From contig NZ_VCDI01000002.1 of the NCBI RefSeq assembly GCF_005844085.1, positions 682,001-746,000 of the forward strand: a stretch of 64,000 nt of DNA. The letters are read 5' to 3'. This document shows positions 23,047-32,065 of this stretch, piece after piece (position 1 is the stretch's first letter; each line of letters starts with the position of its first letter). This DNA comes from Lichenicoccus roseus. Lineage in GTDB: Bacteria; Pseudomonadota; Alphaproteobacteria; Acetobacterales; Acetobacteraceae. Position numbers and translations under genes: made by a program. The notes beneath the pieces were generated by a model. The model ran no database searches. It was given only the letters and a program-made list of their open reading frames with translations, and had not been told where the DNA came from.

Positions 23047-24492
23047 TCAGGGCAGCAGCTTGCCGGGATTGAACAGATCCAGCGGATCGAAAGCCTGCTT
23101 GATGCGGCGCATGGCGTCGAGCTCGGCACCGCCGCGCCAGTCCGGCATCATGTACGGCTTGAGCATTCCCACGCCATGCTCGGCGGAGAACGACCCGTCG
23201 AGTGTTCGCACCACCGCGCAGACGGTGTCCATGATCTCGTGGTCACGCGCCAGGAACGCCTCGCGCGTCATGTCGGCAGGCTGGATCAGGTTGAAATGGA
23301 TGTTGCCGTCGCCAAGATGGCCGAACGGCGCGATCCGCACGCCGGGCACCAGCGCCTCGCACGCCGCGGTGGCGCGCGCGATCAGTTCGGGAACCTTCGA
23401 GACCGGCACCGAGACGTCGTTCTTCACGCTGGCGCCGGCACGTTTCTGCGCCTCCGAATGCTCCTCGCGCAACCGCCAGATCGCCGCCCGCTGCGCGCCG
23501 CTCTCGGCCACCACCGCGTCCGCCACCGAGCCGTCCTCGAGCGCCTGTCCGATGACTTCCTCGATCAGCTCGCGCAGGCCGGCGGTCTCGCGCCCCGACG
23601 CCAGTTCGACCAGAACGTAGTGCGGCGCGGTTTCCGCCAGCGGCAGCGTGGCGCCGTCGATCAGCGACGTGACCAGCGCCATGCCGGTGCCCGACATGAA
23701 CTCGAAAGCCTGGATCGCGGATGGATCGCGGCGGCGGAATTCGCTGAACAGGGCGAGCGCCGCCTCGGGGGATGCGACGCCGCACAGTGCCACCTCGACG
23801 CTGCGCGGTTGCGGCGCCAGCTGCAGCACGGCGGCGGTGATGATGCCGAGGGTGCCTTCCGATCCGACCAGCAGGTGGCGCACCGCGTAGCCGGTATTGT
23901 CCTTGCGCAGCCGGCGCATGCCGTTGAACACCTGGCCATCGGGCAGCACCGCCTCGACGCCGAGCACCAGCTCGCGCGCATTGCCGTAGCGCACGGTGTT
24001 GTTGCCGCCGGCGTTGGTGGCCAGCACACCGCCGATCTGCGCCGAGCCCTCCGACGAGATCGACAGCGGCAGCAGGCAGCCGGCCTCGCGCGCCGCGGCC
24101 TGCGCCGCCTGCAGCGTGACGCCGGCCTCGACCGACAGCGTCATGTCGACCGGATCGACGCCACGAACCCGGTTGAGGCGCGACAGGCTGAGCACGATCT
24201 CGCTGCCGTCGGCGTGCGGCGACGCGCCGCCGACCATGCTTGTGTTGCCGCCCTGCGGCACGATCGCGACCCGGTGCTGCACGCACAGCCGCACCGCAGC
24301 CGCCACCGCGTCGGTATCGGCCGGCCGGACCACCGCCATCGTGCGGCCGCGATACAGCCCGCGCCAGTCCTCGACATAGCCATCGGTGTCGCGGCCGGTC
24401 AGCACCCCGGCCTCGCCGAGTTGTTCGCGCAGTGCGGCCAGCAGGGCGGTGTCGGCCGGTCTGGAAGAGGAGGCGGGATGGGGCAATGGCAT
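23047..24492 (-). CDS. FAD-binding D-2-hydroxyacid dehydrogenase (GlcD/D2HGDH-like)
   Basis: 481 aa from ATG 24492; a TTG three codons earlier is possible. The PCMH-type FAD domain is seen in VPQGGNTSMVGGASP and EGSAQIGGVLATNAGG. The FAD-oxidase C-terminal domain has FGHLGDGNIHFNL (metal-binding His residues) and SAEHGVGMLK. Enzymes of this group oxidise D-lactate, D-2-hydroxyglutarate or glycolate and pass electrons to quinone or an electron-transfer protein. No GlcE/GlcF partners are adjacent, which favours a single-subunit D-lactate or D-2-hydroxyglutarate dehydrogenase. Confidence 0.88.
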   Translation of the reverse strand: MPLPHPASSSRPADTALLAALREQLGEAGVLTGRDTDGYVEDWRGLYRGRTMAVVRPADTDAVAAAVRLCVQHRVAIVPQGGNTSMVGGASPHADGSEIVLSLSRLNRVRGVDPVDMTLSVEAGVTLQAAQAAAREAGCLLPLSISSEGSAQIGGVLATNAGGNNTVRYGNARELVLGVEAVLPDGQVFNGMRRLRKDNTGYAVRHLLVGSEGTLGIITAAVLQLAPQPRSVEVALCGVASPEAALALFSEFRRRDPSAIQAFEFMSGTGMALVTSLIDGATLPLAETAPHYVLVELASGRETAGLRELIEEVIGQALEDGSVADAVVAESGAQRAAIWRLREEHSEAQKRAGASVKNDVSVPVSKVPELIARATAACEALVPGVRIAPFGHLGDGNIHFNLIQPADMTREAFLARDHEIMDTVCAVVRTLDGSFSAEHGVGMLKPYMMPDWRGGAELDAMRRIKQAFDPLDLFNPGKLLP

Positions 24493-24519
24493 GGCGATCA
24501 AGGTAGTGTGGCCACGGGC

Positions 24520-25074
24520 CTATGGCGACAGCGGCGAGATGTCGGTGGTGGTGCGCGCAGGCATCATGTCCCGCACCACCGCGCTGCCGGCGATGCCGAC
24601 CAGCACGCCGCAGAGCAGCGACAGCACCAGCAGCATGGCGCGCGGGCGGCTCTCGGCCTGCGCCTGGATCGCCGCCTGCTGCGCCTCGGCGCGCGCCCGC
24701 CGGGTCAGGTTCAGTTCCGAGCGCATCGACTCGTTGCGCGACATCGCCTCGCGCAATTCGAGATCGAGCCGGTTGAGGTCGGCGGTGAGCTGCGAGATGC
24801 GGGTGCGCGCGGCCTGCATCTCGGCGGGCGACCCGGTGGTGGCCTTGGGCGTGCGGGTGCGGGTCGTGCGCGGCGCCGGTGCGGCCTGGGCCGGCGGGTT
24901 GGGAGCGATCGCCACGAACAGGTTCTTGAGCGCGCCGCCGGTCACCGCATTCTTGCGGGCGCGGGCGCGGATCGCCTCCAGCGCGCTCGCCGACTGCCCG
25001 GGCTGGTCCTCCAGCACCAGGGCGAGGATGTCGGAGAGGGTCTTCAGCTCCTTCGGATCGATCGCCGGGCTCAT
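24520..25074 (-). CDS. Coiled-coil protein with C-terminal membrane anchor
   Basis: 184 aa. The start ATG overlaps the stop of the threonylcarbamoyl-AMP synthase gene by 4 bp (ATGA). Residues 1-60 are a helical region with DPKELKTLSDIL. Residues 65-82 are a basic, Thr/Pro-rich linker. Residues 85-140 are heptad-like (ISQLTADLNRLDLELREAM). Residues 147-168 form one TM helix (AMLLVLSLLCGVLVGIAGSA). No enzymatic motif. Probably an inner-membrane structural or scaffold protein; function unknown. Confidence 0.75.
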   Translation of the reverse strand: MSPAIDPKELKTLSDILALVLEDQPGQSASALEAIRARARKNAVTGGALKNLFVAIAPNPPAQAAPAPRTTRTRTPKATTGSPAEMQAARTRISQLTADLNRLDLELREAMSRNESMRSELNLTRRARAEAQQAAIQAQAESRPRAMLLVLSLLCGVLVGIAGSAVVRDMMPARTTTDISPLSP

Positions 25075-26108
25075 CCGCCAGCCGGTCCCGCACCGGTCGG
25101 CTGGCCAGGGCGCGGCGCCGCCGCGCGGGCGAGCCGGTCGCGTATCGCCGGACCGAGCCCGGCGCCCGGCACCCTCATCGCCGCGATGCCGCGCAGGCCG
25201 AGCTGTATGCCCTTCTCGTCGAGCATGCGCAGCCCGGCGAACAGGCGGCTGGCAGCCTCGCCGGTGTCGCCGCCGGCGCTCAGGTTCCAGGTCAGCGCGG
25301 CGCCCGGCAGCGCGGTGCCGAATGCCAGCAGCGCCTCGTCGCCGGCGACCGCATCCGCTTCGAGACGCAGCGGCAGGCGGGGAGCGTAGTGCGACGCCAG
25401 CATGCCGGGCGAGGCGGGCCCGGCTGCGGAGGCACGAGGGGCGTGGTCGAGTTCCGGCAGCCCGGCCGCGGCGAGGACCGACGCGATCGCCTCTGCAGCG
25501 ATGCCACCGGCCCGCAGCAGGCGTGGACGCTCGCCGGAGAGGTCGATCACCGTGCTTTCCAGCCCGACCGGGCACGGGCCGCAGTCGAGCACCGCGTCGA
25601 TGCGTCCGGCCAGTCCATCCAGCACGTGCGCCGCGGTGGTCGGCGAGATGCGTCCGGAGGGGTTCGCGGAGGGCGCCGCGACCGGCCGCGCCACCGTCCG
25701 CAGCAACGCCTGCGCGATCGGTCCCGAGGGCACCCGGATGGCGAGGGTCGGCAGCCCGGCGGTGGCCTCGGCGCAGACGATGCAGTCCGGCCGCTTCGGC
25801 AGCACCATGGTCAGCGGACCGGGCCAGAACGAGGCAGCGAGGGCGCGGGCGGCCGGCGTGCGCACCACCAGGGCGAACGCCGCGTCGGCGTCCGCGACAT
25901 GCGCGATCAGCGGATTGTGGACGGGCCGGCCCTTCGCCTCGAACACGGCGCGCACCGCGACCGGATCGGTGGCATCAGCGCCCAGGCCATAGACCGTCTC
26001 GGTGCCGAATGCGACCAGGCGGCCGGCCTGCAGCAATGCCGCAGCCCGTGCCGCTCCCTCCGGTCCCGCGCCCAGGCTCTCGGTTACCAGCATGCGTCCC
26101 GCCCGCAT
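25071..26108 (-). CDS. tsaC: L-threonylcarbamoyladenylate synthase (Sua5 type)
   Basis: About 345 aa. ATG 26108 was preferred over ATG 26093 by upstream GAGCGAG, but both are possible. The YrdC domain (about 15-205) shows GRLVAFGTETVYGLGADA, KGRPVHNPLIAHV, FWPGPLTMVLP, RVPSGP, PSANPSGRISPT and STVIDL. A C-terminal Sua5 domain follows a linker (SPGMLASHYAPRLPL). It makes threonylcarbamoyl-AMP for tRNA t6A37 modification together with TsaB/TsaD/TsaE. The extra domain makes it the Sua5 rather than the short TsaC form. Confidence 0.93.
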   Translation of the reverse strand: MRAGRMLVTESLGAGPEGAARAAALLQAGRLVAFGTETVYGLGADATDPVAVRAVFEAKGRPVHNPLIAHVADADAAFALVVRTPAARALAASFWPGPLTMVLPKRPDCIVCAEATAGLPTLAIRVPSGPIAQALLRTVARPVAAPSANPSGRISPTTAAHVLDGLAGRIDAVLDCGPCPVGLESTVIDLSGERPRLLRAGGIAAEAIASVLAAAGLPELDHAPRASAAGPASPGMLASHYAPRLPLRLEADAVAGDEALLAFGTALPGAALTWNLSAGGDTGEAASRLFAGLRMLDEKGIQLGLRGIAAMRVPGAGLGPAIRDRLARAAAPRPGQPTGAGPAGG

Positions 26109-26174
26109 CCCTTCTCGCTCAGGCCGCCCCGAATCGGCACGATCGTCGCCGACCATAGCAGCTTGCCCGTCGCC

Positions 26175-26936
26175 TCAGGTCGCGCCGCGGCAGATGAAAT
26201 GCGGGTTTTCCCAGCCGGGCTTGGCGTAGCGCAGCGGGCTGCCATCGAACAGGCACACGCTGCCGCCGGCCGCCTCCACCACCGCCTGAGGCGCCGCCGT
26301 GTCCCATTCCATGGTGCGGCCGAGCCGCGGATACAGATCGGCGCGGCCCTCGGCGACGCGCACGAATTTCGCCGCCGAGCCGATATTGCCGACGCTGGCG
26401 ACGCGCTGGGCGCCAAGCCAGGCGCGCAGCCGCTCGTCGTTGGCGTAGTGGCGCGACGCCAGCACCGCGAGGCCCTCGGCGGGCGCCGTCCGGACCTGGA
26501 TCCGGTGCTCGCCGCTGGCGTCCCGGCGGATCGCGCGCCCGGCGCCGACGTCGCCGAGATAGAGCTCGCCATAGGCCGGCAGCGCCACCGCGCCCAGCAC
26601 CACGGCACCATCGCGCACCAGGCCGATGTTGACGGTGAAGTCCTCGCGCCCGGCGGCGAACTCCCGGGTGCCGTCGAGCGGGTCGACCAGCCAGAAGCTG
26701 CCCGCGTGGCCGACCGCATGACCGGCGGCGACCTCCTCCTCGGCGATCACCGGGATGTCGGTGGCGGAGCGCAGCCCATGCAGGATCAGGATCTCGGCGG
26801 CGTGGTCGGCCTCGGTCACCGGGCTGTCGTCCGACTTGGTGAGGGTCGAGAAGCCGCGTGCGCGGATCGCCATGATGGTGTCGGCGGCCGCCCGCGCGAG
26901 GCCGGCGGCGAGGTCGAGCAGCTCGGGATCGTTCAT
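26175..26936 (-). CDS. cysQ: 3'(2'),5'-bisphosphate nucleotidase
   Basis: 253 aa of the inositol monophosphatase fold. The metal-binding motifs are intact: IAEEEVA, WLVDPLDGTREF and the C-terminal EWDTAAPQAVVEAAGG. The KSDDSPVTEAD segment is typical of CysQ. It hydrolyses 3'-phosphoadenosine 5'-phosphate, protecting sulfate assimilation. It is divergent from pepA with about 120 bp between starts and precedes tsaC by 66 bp on the same strand. Confidence 0.92.
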   Translation of the reverse strand: MNDPELLDLAAGLARAAADTIMAIRARGFSTLTKSDDSPVTEADHAAEILILHGLRSATDIPVIAEEEVAAGHAVGHAGSFWLVDPLDGTREFAAGREDFTVNIGLVRDGAVVLGAVALPAYGELYLGDVGAGRAIRRDASGEHRIQVRTAPAEGLAVLASRHYANDERLRAWLGAQRVASVGNIGSAAKFVRVAEGRADLYPRLGRTMEWDTAAPQAVVEAAGGSVCLFDGSPLRYAKPGWENPHFICRGAT

Positions 26937-27055
26937 CGTCGATCACCTAGCGGTCCGGGCCGGCGGACGCAAAGGCGGCCGCCCCCTGGCGATCTGCGTG
27001 ATTGTCACATACCTACGGGGTCATTGCCGAGACCACGCCAGCCGGAGACAGCGCC

Positions 27056-28546
27056 ATGCTCGAGATCAACTTCGCCGAGGGGCGGCTGGACACGCTGCCG
27101 GATGCGGCCGCCCTGGCCCTGCTGGTGGCCGAGGATGGCGACCGGCCGGCCCTGTTCAACGCCATCGACGCTGCCACCGGCGGCGCCGTTACGCGGAGCC
27201 TGCAGTCCGCCGAGTTCACTTTCGGCCGCAACAAGACCTGCATCCTGCACGGCCCCGGCGCCGGCCTCTCGCGCGTCGTCCTGGTCGGGCTCGGCAGGCG
27301 TGCCGATCTCGAGACGCGGGCGCTGGAGGCGGCCGGCAGCACCGCGGCGGGCGCGCTGCGCAGCGCCGCCGCCGGATACCTGTCGGTGGACGGCCTGAGC
27401 GGCGAGCAGGCGGCCCATGCGGCGCTCGGAGCGCGCCTCGGCGCCTACCGCTTCGACCGCTACCGCACCCGCGAGACCGCCGAGGACAAGCCCCGCCTCG
27501 CCAGCCTCACGGTGCTCGCGGGGGATTTCGGCACCGTCGAGGCGGCGCGTGCGGCCTGGCCGGCGCTTGAGGCGGTGGCGCACGGCGTCGCGCTGACCCG
27601 CGACCTCGTCAGCGAGCCCGCCAACGTGCTGAGCCCGCCGGTGTTCGCCGAGCGGATCGAGGCGCTCGCCAGCCTCGGCCTCGAGATCGAGACGCTCGGG
27701 CCGGCCGAGATGGAGCGGCTCGGCTTCGGGGCGCTGCTCGGCGTCGCCATGGGCAGCGACAAGGAGCCGCGCACCGTCATCATGCGCTGGAACGGCGGCG
27801 CGGCAGGCACCGCCCCGGTGGCGTTCATCGGCAAGGGCGTGACGTTCGACAGCGGCGGCATCTCGATCAAGCCGGCCGGCGGCATGGAGGACATGAAGTG
27901 GGACATGGCCGGGGCCGGCACCGTGGTCGGGCTGATGGCCGCGCTGGCCGGACGGCGCGCGCGGGTGAACGCGATCGGCGTGGTGGGCCTTGTCGAGAAC
28001 ATGCTGGGGGGGAGCGCGCAGCGGCCGGGCGACGTGGTGAAGAGCCATTCCGGCCAGACCATCGAGGTGCTCAACACCGATGCCGAGGGGCGGCTGGTGC
28101 TGGCCGACGTGCTTTCCTACACGATCGAGCGGTTCAATCCGCGCTTCATGGTCGACCTCGCGACGCTGACCGGGGCGATCATCGTCGGCCTCGGCCACGA
28201 GCATGCCGGGCTGTTCTGCAACACCGACAGCCTGGCGCAGCAGCTGACCGAGGCAGGGCTTGCGACCGGCGAGGCGGTCTGGCGGATGCCGCTGGGCGAC
28301 AGCTACGACAAGCTGATCCGCTCCGACATCGCCGACATGAAGAATATCGGCGGCCGGCCCGGCGGCGCGATCACCGCGGCGCAGTTCCTCAAGCGTTTCG
28401 TCGGCACCACCCCGTGGGCGCATCTCGACATCGCCGGCATGGCGTGGAGCAGCAAGGACGCGCCCGGAATTCCGAAGGGCGCCACCGCGTTCGGCGTCCG
28501 CCTGCTCGACCGGCTGGTGACGGCGCACTACGAGGACGGGGTGTAG
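27056..28546 (+). CDS. pepA: Leucyl aminopeptidase (M17 family)
   Basis: 496 aa from ATG 27056 with GGAG eight bases upstream. An N-terminal macro-like domain is followed by the M17 catalytic domain: GKGVTFDSGGISIKPAGGM with metal-binding Lys and Asp, KWDMAGAGTVVGLM, and the signature NTDAEGRLVLADVL. The active-site arginine lies in AEGR. It is a hexameric, two-metal cytosolic aminopeptidase for peptide turnover. Immediately followed by holC, a pairing common in proteobacteria. Confidence 0.96.
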   Translation: MLEINFAEGRLDTLPDAAALALLVAEDGDRPALFNAIDAATGGAVTRSLQSAEFTFGRNKTCILHGPGAGLSRVVLVGLGRRADLETRALEAAGSTAAGALRSAAAGYLSVDGLSGEQAAHAALGARLGAYRFDRYRTRETAEDKPRLASLTVLAGDFGTVEAARAAWPALEAVAHGVALTRDLVSEPANVLSPPVFAERIEALASLGLEIETLGPAEMERLGFGALLGVAMGSDKEPRTVIMRWNGGAAGTAPVAFIGKGVTFDSGGISIKPAGGMEDMKWDMAGAGTVVGLMAALAGRRARVNAIGVVGLVENMLGGSAQRPGDVVKSHSGQTIEVLNTDAEGRLVLADVLSYTIERFNPRFMVDLATLTGAIIVGLGHEHAGLFCNTDSLAQQLTEAGLATGEAVWRMPLGDSYDKLIRSDIADMKNIGGRPGGAITAAQFLKRFVGTTPWAHLDIAGMAWSSKDAPGIPKGATAFGVRLLDRLVTAHYEDGV

Positions 28547-28551
28547 CCCCG

Positions 28552-29013
28552 CTGGCGGAGATCGGCTTCTACCACCTGACCCGGAGCAGCGCCGAGCAGG
28601 CGCTGCCGCGGCTGCTCGGGCTGACGCTGGAGGCCGGCCACCGCGCCCTGGTGCTGTGCCGCGACCAGGCGCGGGTGCAGCAGATCGACGAGGCCTTGTG
28701 GCAGGCCCCGGAGCCTTCCTGGCTGCCGCACGGCACGGCGAAGATCGGCCATGCCGCGCTGCAGCCGATATGGATCGCGCCGGCGCCGGGTGCGGATGGC
28801 GTGGTCGAGGCACCGAACAAGGCAAGCTACCTGTTCCTGCTCGATGGCGTCGCGGCGGGTCTCGACGGCTTCGAGCGGGCGTTCGATCTGTTCGATGGCG
28901 CGGACGAGCAATCCGTGGCGGCGGCCCGGCAACGCTGGTCGGCGTTGAAGGCGGCAGGCCACCGGTTGGCCTATTGGCGCCAGGACAGCAAAGGCTGGAG
29001 CCGGGCCGGCTGA
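28552..29013 (+). CDS. holC: DNA polymerase III chi subunit, apparent CTG start
   Basis: 153 aa. The frame encodes (M)AEIGFYHLTRSSAEQALPRLL, the typical HolC N-terminus. Later come IDEALWQAPEPSWLPHG, PIWIAP and YLFLLDG, the conserved chi segments. No ATG, GTG or TTG occurs in frame near this N-terminus; the nearest GTG is over 30 codons back inside pepA. The codon at the expected position is CTG (28552), five bases after the pepA stop, so re-initiation coupled to pepA termination is likely. HolC links the clamp loader (through HolD) to SSB. Confidence 0.85.
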   Translation: MAEIGFYHLTRSSAEQALPRLLGLTLEAGHRALVLCRDQARVQQIDEALWQAPEPSWLPHGTAKIGHAALQPIWIAPAPGADGVVEAPNKASYLFLLDGVAAGLDGFERAFDLFDGADEQSVAAARQRWSALKAAGHRLAYWRQDSKGWSRAG

Positions 29014-29241
29014 TCGCCCGCCAATGCCGTTGCTGCACTCCCGGTCCACCGGCGTGGCCTGCTCAGCCCGCTGCTGGCCACCGGACTGCCGGACGCTTGC
29101 AGATCCCGGTCATCCCGCAGCCGCGAGACCTGGCTGCAAGCCTCGCCGCCAAAGCGGGTGCCCCACGGCGCTGATCGGTTTGGCGCCGGCACGACGCGCA
29201 ACCTGCCCGACGCCGGCTGGTTGAGGACATCGGAGGATCCC

Positions 29242-29475
29242 ATGAGTGACAAAGCGTCCCAGCCTGCCGGCCCCGACACCGAGCATCCGCACAATCCGGA
29301 GGAGCCGGGCGGACACTCGGAGACCAACCGCCCCGGCATGACCAATGGCGTGCCCGACGACATTGACCAGGGCAGTGCGTCGGCGCACCCGACCAGCGAC
29401 CGCGAGCAGAGCGAGACCGCGGCCGGCCAGCCGGGCGCGCAGGAGGACCCCGGAGAACAGGTTCCCGGAGCGTGA
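29242..29475 (+). CDS. Small acidic, disordered protein coupled to an aldo/keto reductase
   Basis: 77 aa. ATG 29242 follows GGAGG by five bases. The product (MSDKASQPAGPDTEHPHNP...) is rich in Pro, Gly, Glu, Asp, Ser and Thr with almost no hydrophobic residues, so it is predicted disordered and soluble. The stop TGA overlaps the GTG of the next gene (GTGA, 29472-29475). No family recognised; stress-protein-like composition is the only hint. Confidence 0.65.
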   Translation: MSDKASQPAGPDTEHPHNPEEPGGHSETNRPGMTNGVPDDIDQGSASAHPTSDREQSETAAGQPGAQEDPGEQVPGA

Positions 29476-30314
29476 GCATCCGCAGGGTGCGCATGGCCGG
29501 TGGCGTCGAGGTTCCGGTGCTCGGCCAGGGCGCCTGGAATATCGGCGACAGCCGCGCCGCGCACGAGGCCGAGATCCAGGCCCTGCGCCTCGGCCTCGAC
29601 CTCGGCATGACCCTGATCGACACCGCCGAGATGTATGGCAACGGTGCATCCGAGCGCCTGGTCGGCGAGGCGATCGCCGGGCGGCGCGACGAGGTGTTCC
29701 TGGTCAGCAAGGTGCTGCCATCGAATGCCAGCCGGCCCGGAGTCGCCCGCTCCTGCAGGGAAAGCCTTAAGCGGCTCGGCACCGACCGGCTTGATCTCTA
29801 CCTGCTGCACTGGCGTGGCGGGGTGGCGCTCGCGGAGACCATCGACGCCTTCGAGATCCTGCGTCGCGAGGGGCTCATCCTGCAGTGGGGCGTCTCGAAC
29901 TTCGACGTCGACGACATGCAGGAGTTCGTGGGCAAGGCCCGGCCGGGCGGCTGCCTGGTCAACCAGGTGCTGTACAATCTCGAGCATCGTGGCATCGAGC
30001 ACGACCTGATCCAGTATGGCGTCGAGCAGGGCGTCACCCTGATGGCGTATTCGCCGGTCGGGCAGGGCGGCGAACTGCTGCGCCATCCGGCGTTGCGAAC
30101 GGTCGCCGGGCGGCATGGGGTGAGCCCGGCGCAGGTCGCGCTGGCCTGGACCATCCGGCAGCGTGGCATCATCAGCATTCCCAAGGCCGCCACCGAGGCG
30201 CATGTCCGCGAGAACGCCGCCGCCGCCGATCTGGCGCTGCAGCCGGATGATCTTGCAGAACTGGACCGGGCGTTTCCGCCGCCGGAAAGCAAGCAGCCGC
30301 TGGCGATGCTGTAG
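29472..30314 (+). CDS. Aldo/keto reductase
   Basis: 280 aa from GTG 29472. The AKR catalytic tetrad is complete: Asp50 and Tyr55 (LIDTAEMYGNG), Lys80 (VSKVLPSNA) and His113 (YLLHWRG). The NADPH-site motif SIPKAATEAHVRENAAA lies near the C-terminus. It reduces aldehydes or ketones with NADPH. It resembles the DkgA/YeaE-like branch. Coupled upstream to a small disordered protein. Confidence 0.93.
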   Translation: MSIRRVRMAGGVEVPVLGQGAWNIGDSRAAHEAEIQALRLGLDLGMTLIDTAEMYGNGASERLVGEAIAGRRDEVFLVSKVLPSNASRPGVARSCRESLKRLGTDRLDLYLLHWRGGVALAETIDAFEILRREGLILQWGVSNFDVDDMQEFVGKARPGGCLVNQVLYNLEHRGIEHDLIQYGVEQGVTLMAYSPVGQGGELLRHPALRTVAGRHGVSPAQVALAWTIRQRGIISIPKAATEAHVRENAAAADLALQPDDLAELDRAFPPPESKQPLAML

Positions 30315-30379
30315 TCGCCTCGTGAGGTAACCTCGGCACCCCCGCCCACGCATGACGAAGGCAGCGGGGAAGCATTCGG

Positions 30380-31078
30380 ATGGTACGATCTACGGGACTG
30401 GCAATCGTCGCCGGCGTGATTGCAGGCTTGGCCGGATGGGATGGGGCAACGGCGGCGGATCGCGTGCACCCGACCGTCGTCGAACTGTTCCAGAGCCAGG
30501 GCTGTTCGTCCTGCCCGCCTGCCAACGCCAACCTGCTGGCCCTGGCCGACCGGCCGGATCTGCTCGCGCTTTCCTGGCAGGTGACTTACTGGGACCAGCT
30601 CGGGTGGACCGACACCTTCGGCAAGGCTGCATTCACCGATCGCCAGCGCGACTACGCCCGGGCGTTCGGCCGCGACCAGGTCTTCACGCCGGAGATCGTG
30701 GTCAACGGCCGCGCGGACGTCGTCGGCAACCGACGGGATGAGCTGGAGGCGCTGATCTCGCGGGCCGATCGCGGCGAGGGTGGACCGGCGATCATGTTGT
30801 CGGGAACCGGGGTCACGGTCTCCGCGGCTCCTTCGGGCGCGATCGTGCTGCTGGTGCGCTACGACCCGCACGTCATCCAGGTGCCGATTGCCCGGGGCGA
30901 GAACGGCGGCCGCACGCTGCCGCATCGCAACGTCGTCCGTGACGTGGCGCTGCTCGGCACGTCGGATGGCCGCACGCGGTCCTACGCCCTGCCTGCCGCC
31001 AGCCGGAACGGCCTCAGGACCGCGGTGCTGGTTCAGGACGGCTCCGGCGGCGCGATACTCGGGGCTGCCGGCGACTGA
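30380..31078 (+). CDS. Exported DUF1223 thioredoxin-fold protein
   Basis: 232 aa with a signal peptide (AIVAGVIAGLAGWDGATA, cleavage near residue 26). The DUF1223 core begins VVELFQSQGCSSCPPANANL with the redox pair Cys42-x2-Cys45, then LSWQVTYWDQLGWTDTF and TPEIVVNG. It is a periplasmic thioredoxin-like domain of unknown function, possibly a disulfide or metal-handling protein. Stands alone, convergent with pssA. Confidence 0.88.
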   Translation: MVRSTGLAIVAGVIAGLAGWDGATAADRVHPTVVELFQSQGCSSCPPANANLLALADRPDLLALSWQVTYWDQLGWTDTFGKAAFTDRQRDYARAFGRDQVFTPEIVVNGRADVVGNRRDELEALISRADRGEGGPAIMLSGTGVTVSAAPSGAIVLLVRYDPHVIQVPIARGENGGRTLPHRNVVRDVALLGTSDGRTRSYALPAASRNGLRTAVLVQDGSGGAILGAAGD

Positions 31079-31096
31079 GCGGCGACGCAGCGCCAG

Positions 31097-32065
31097 TCAG
31101 GCGCTGGCGACATCCTCCTCGGGGACTTCCTCCTGCAGTGCCTCGGCATCGGCACGCAGGCGGTGGAAGCTGCGCCGGCTGAACGGCAGCATGACCAGGT
31201 AGATCAGCCCGGCGCCCGCCAGCGCTGCCCATGGATCGGCCACCAGAACGGCGGCGAAGCCGCAGGTGCCGAGCAGCAGCGGCAGCACGAACTCCGCCGG
31301 CACCTTGAAGTTCTTGAACGACCAGACCGGCAGCGTGGAGACCAGCAGGAACGCGACGCCGGTCAGCATCACCGCCACGAAGGCCGGGTGGTTGACGGTG
31401 GTGTAGAGCCACAGCCAGTCGGTCTTGCGCGCCTCGAGGCCGGCGAACAGCGGGAACAGGGCTAGGCCGGCGCCCGCCGGGGCGGGCACGCCGGTGAAGA
31501 AGTTGTAGGCGTAGGTCGGTGTCTCCGACGGGCCGACGATGGCGGCGTTGAAACGCGCCAGGCGCAGCGCCATGCACACCGAGAACAGGATGCACGGCAG
31601 GAAGCCGTAGCGCCCACCGTTGTGCAGCGACCACATGTAGAGGATGAACGGCGGCGCCACGCCGAAGCACAGGAAGTCCGACAGGCTGTCGAATTCGGCG
31701 CCGAACTGGCTGGTGGCGCGGAGCAGGCGGGCGATGCGGCCGTCGAGCCCATCGATGCCGGCGGCCAGCAGCAGCGCCACCGCGGCGTGGCCGAAATGCC
31801 CGTCCAGCCCGAAGCGCATGGCGGTGAGCCCGGCGCACAGGCCGATCATCGTCAGCAGGTTCGGAATCAGCCGGTTGAAGGACTGGCCGCGAAAGCGCGG
31901 CCTGCCGCGGCGGCCGAGCCGTCGCAGCCGCTTCAGGCGGCGCCGGCGTACCGGCACCGGGCCACCGTAAAGCCGGCCATCAGAATCTGGGCCATCAGAA
32001 GTGGGGCCATCAGAACCGGGGCCGCCCGGCGGAGGGCGGCCCGGCGCGGGGTCAGAGATGGGCAA
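31097..32065 (-). CDS. pssA: CDP-diacylglycerol-serine O-phosphatidyltransferase
   Basis: 322 aa from TTG 32065, which overlaps the psd 3' end by 14 bp; a GTG further in (about codon 35) is an alternative. The first 35 residues hold SDGP-type repeats and a basic patch. The CDP-alcohol phosphotransferase motif DGLDGRIARLL...FGAEFDSLSD is intact with all three aspartates. About eight TM helices follow. It makes phosphatidylserine in the inner membrane, which Psd then decarboxylates to phosphatidylethanolamine. Confidence 0.92.
   Translation of the reverse strand: MPISDPAPGRPPPGGPGSDGPTSDGPDSDGRLYGGPVPVRRRRLKRLRRLGRRGRPRFRGQSFNRLIPNLLTMIGLCAGLTAMRFGLDGHFGHAAVALLLAAGIDGLDGRIARLLRATSQFGAEFDSLSDFLCFGVAPPFILYMWSLHNGGRYGFLPCILFSVCMALRLARFNAAIVGPSETPTYAYNFFTGVPAPAGAGLALFPLFAGLEARKTDWLWLYTTVNHPAFVAVMLTGVAFLLVSTLPVWSFKNFKVPAEFVLPLLLGTCGFAAVLVADPWAALAGAGLIYLVMLPFSRRSFHRLRADAEALQEEVPEEDVASA

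Noticed and set aside
22930-25389. Long plus-strand frame (about 820 codons) opposite the amidase, FAD dehydrogenase and coiled-coil genes
   Set aside because: Arg/His/Gln-rich composition, no domain, and complementary to well-supported minus-strand genes.
27005-29038. Long minus-strand frame opposite pepA and holC
   Set aside because: Low-complexity translation with no domain; pepA and holC on the other strand have full catalytic and conserved motifs.
31985-32030. Short tandem GGGCCATCAGAA repeats as a CRISPR or regulatory repeat
   Set aside because: They encode the SDGP repeats in the PssA N-terminus; too few and too short for a CRISPR array.
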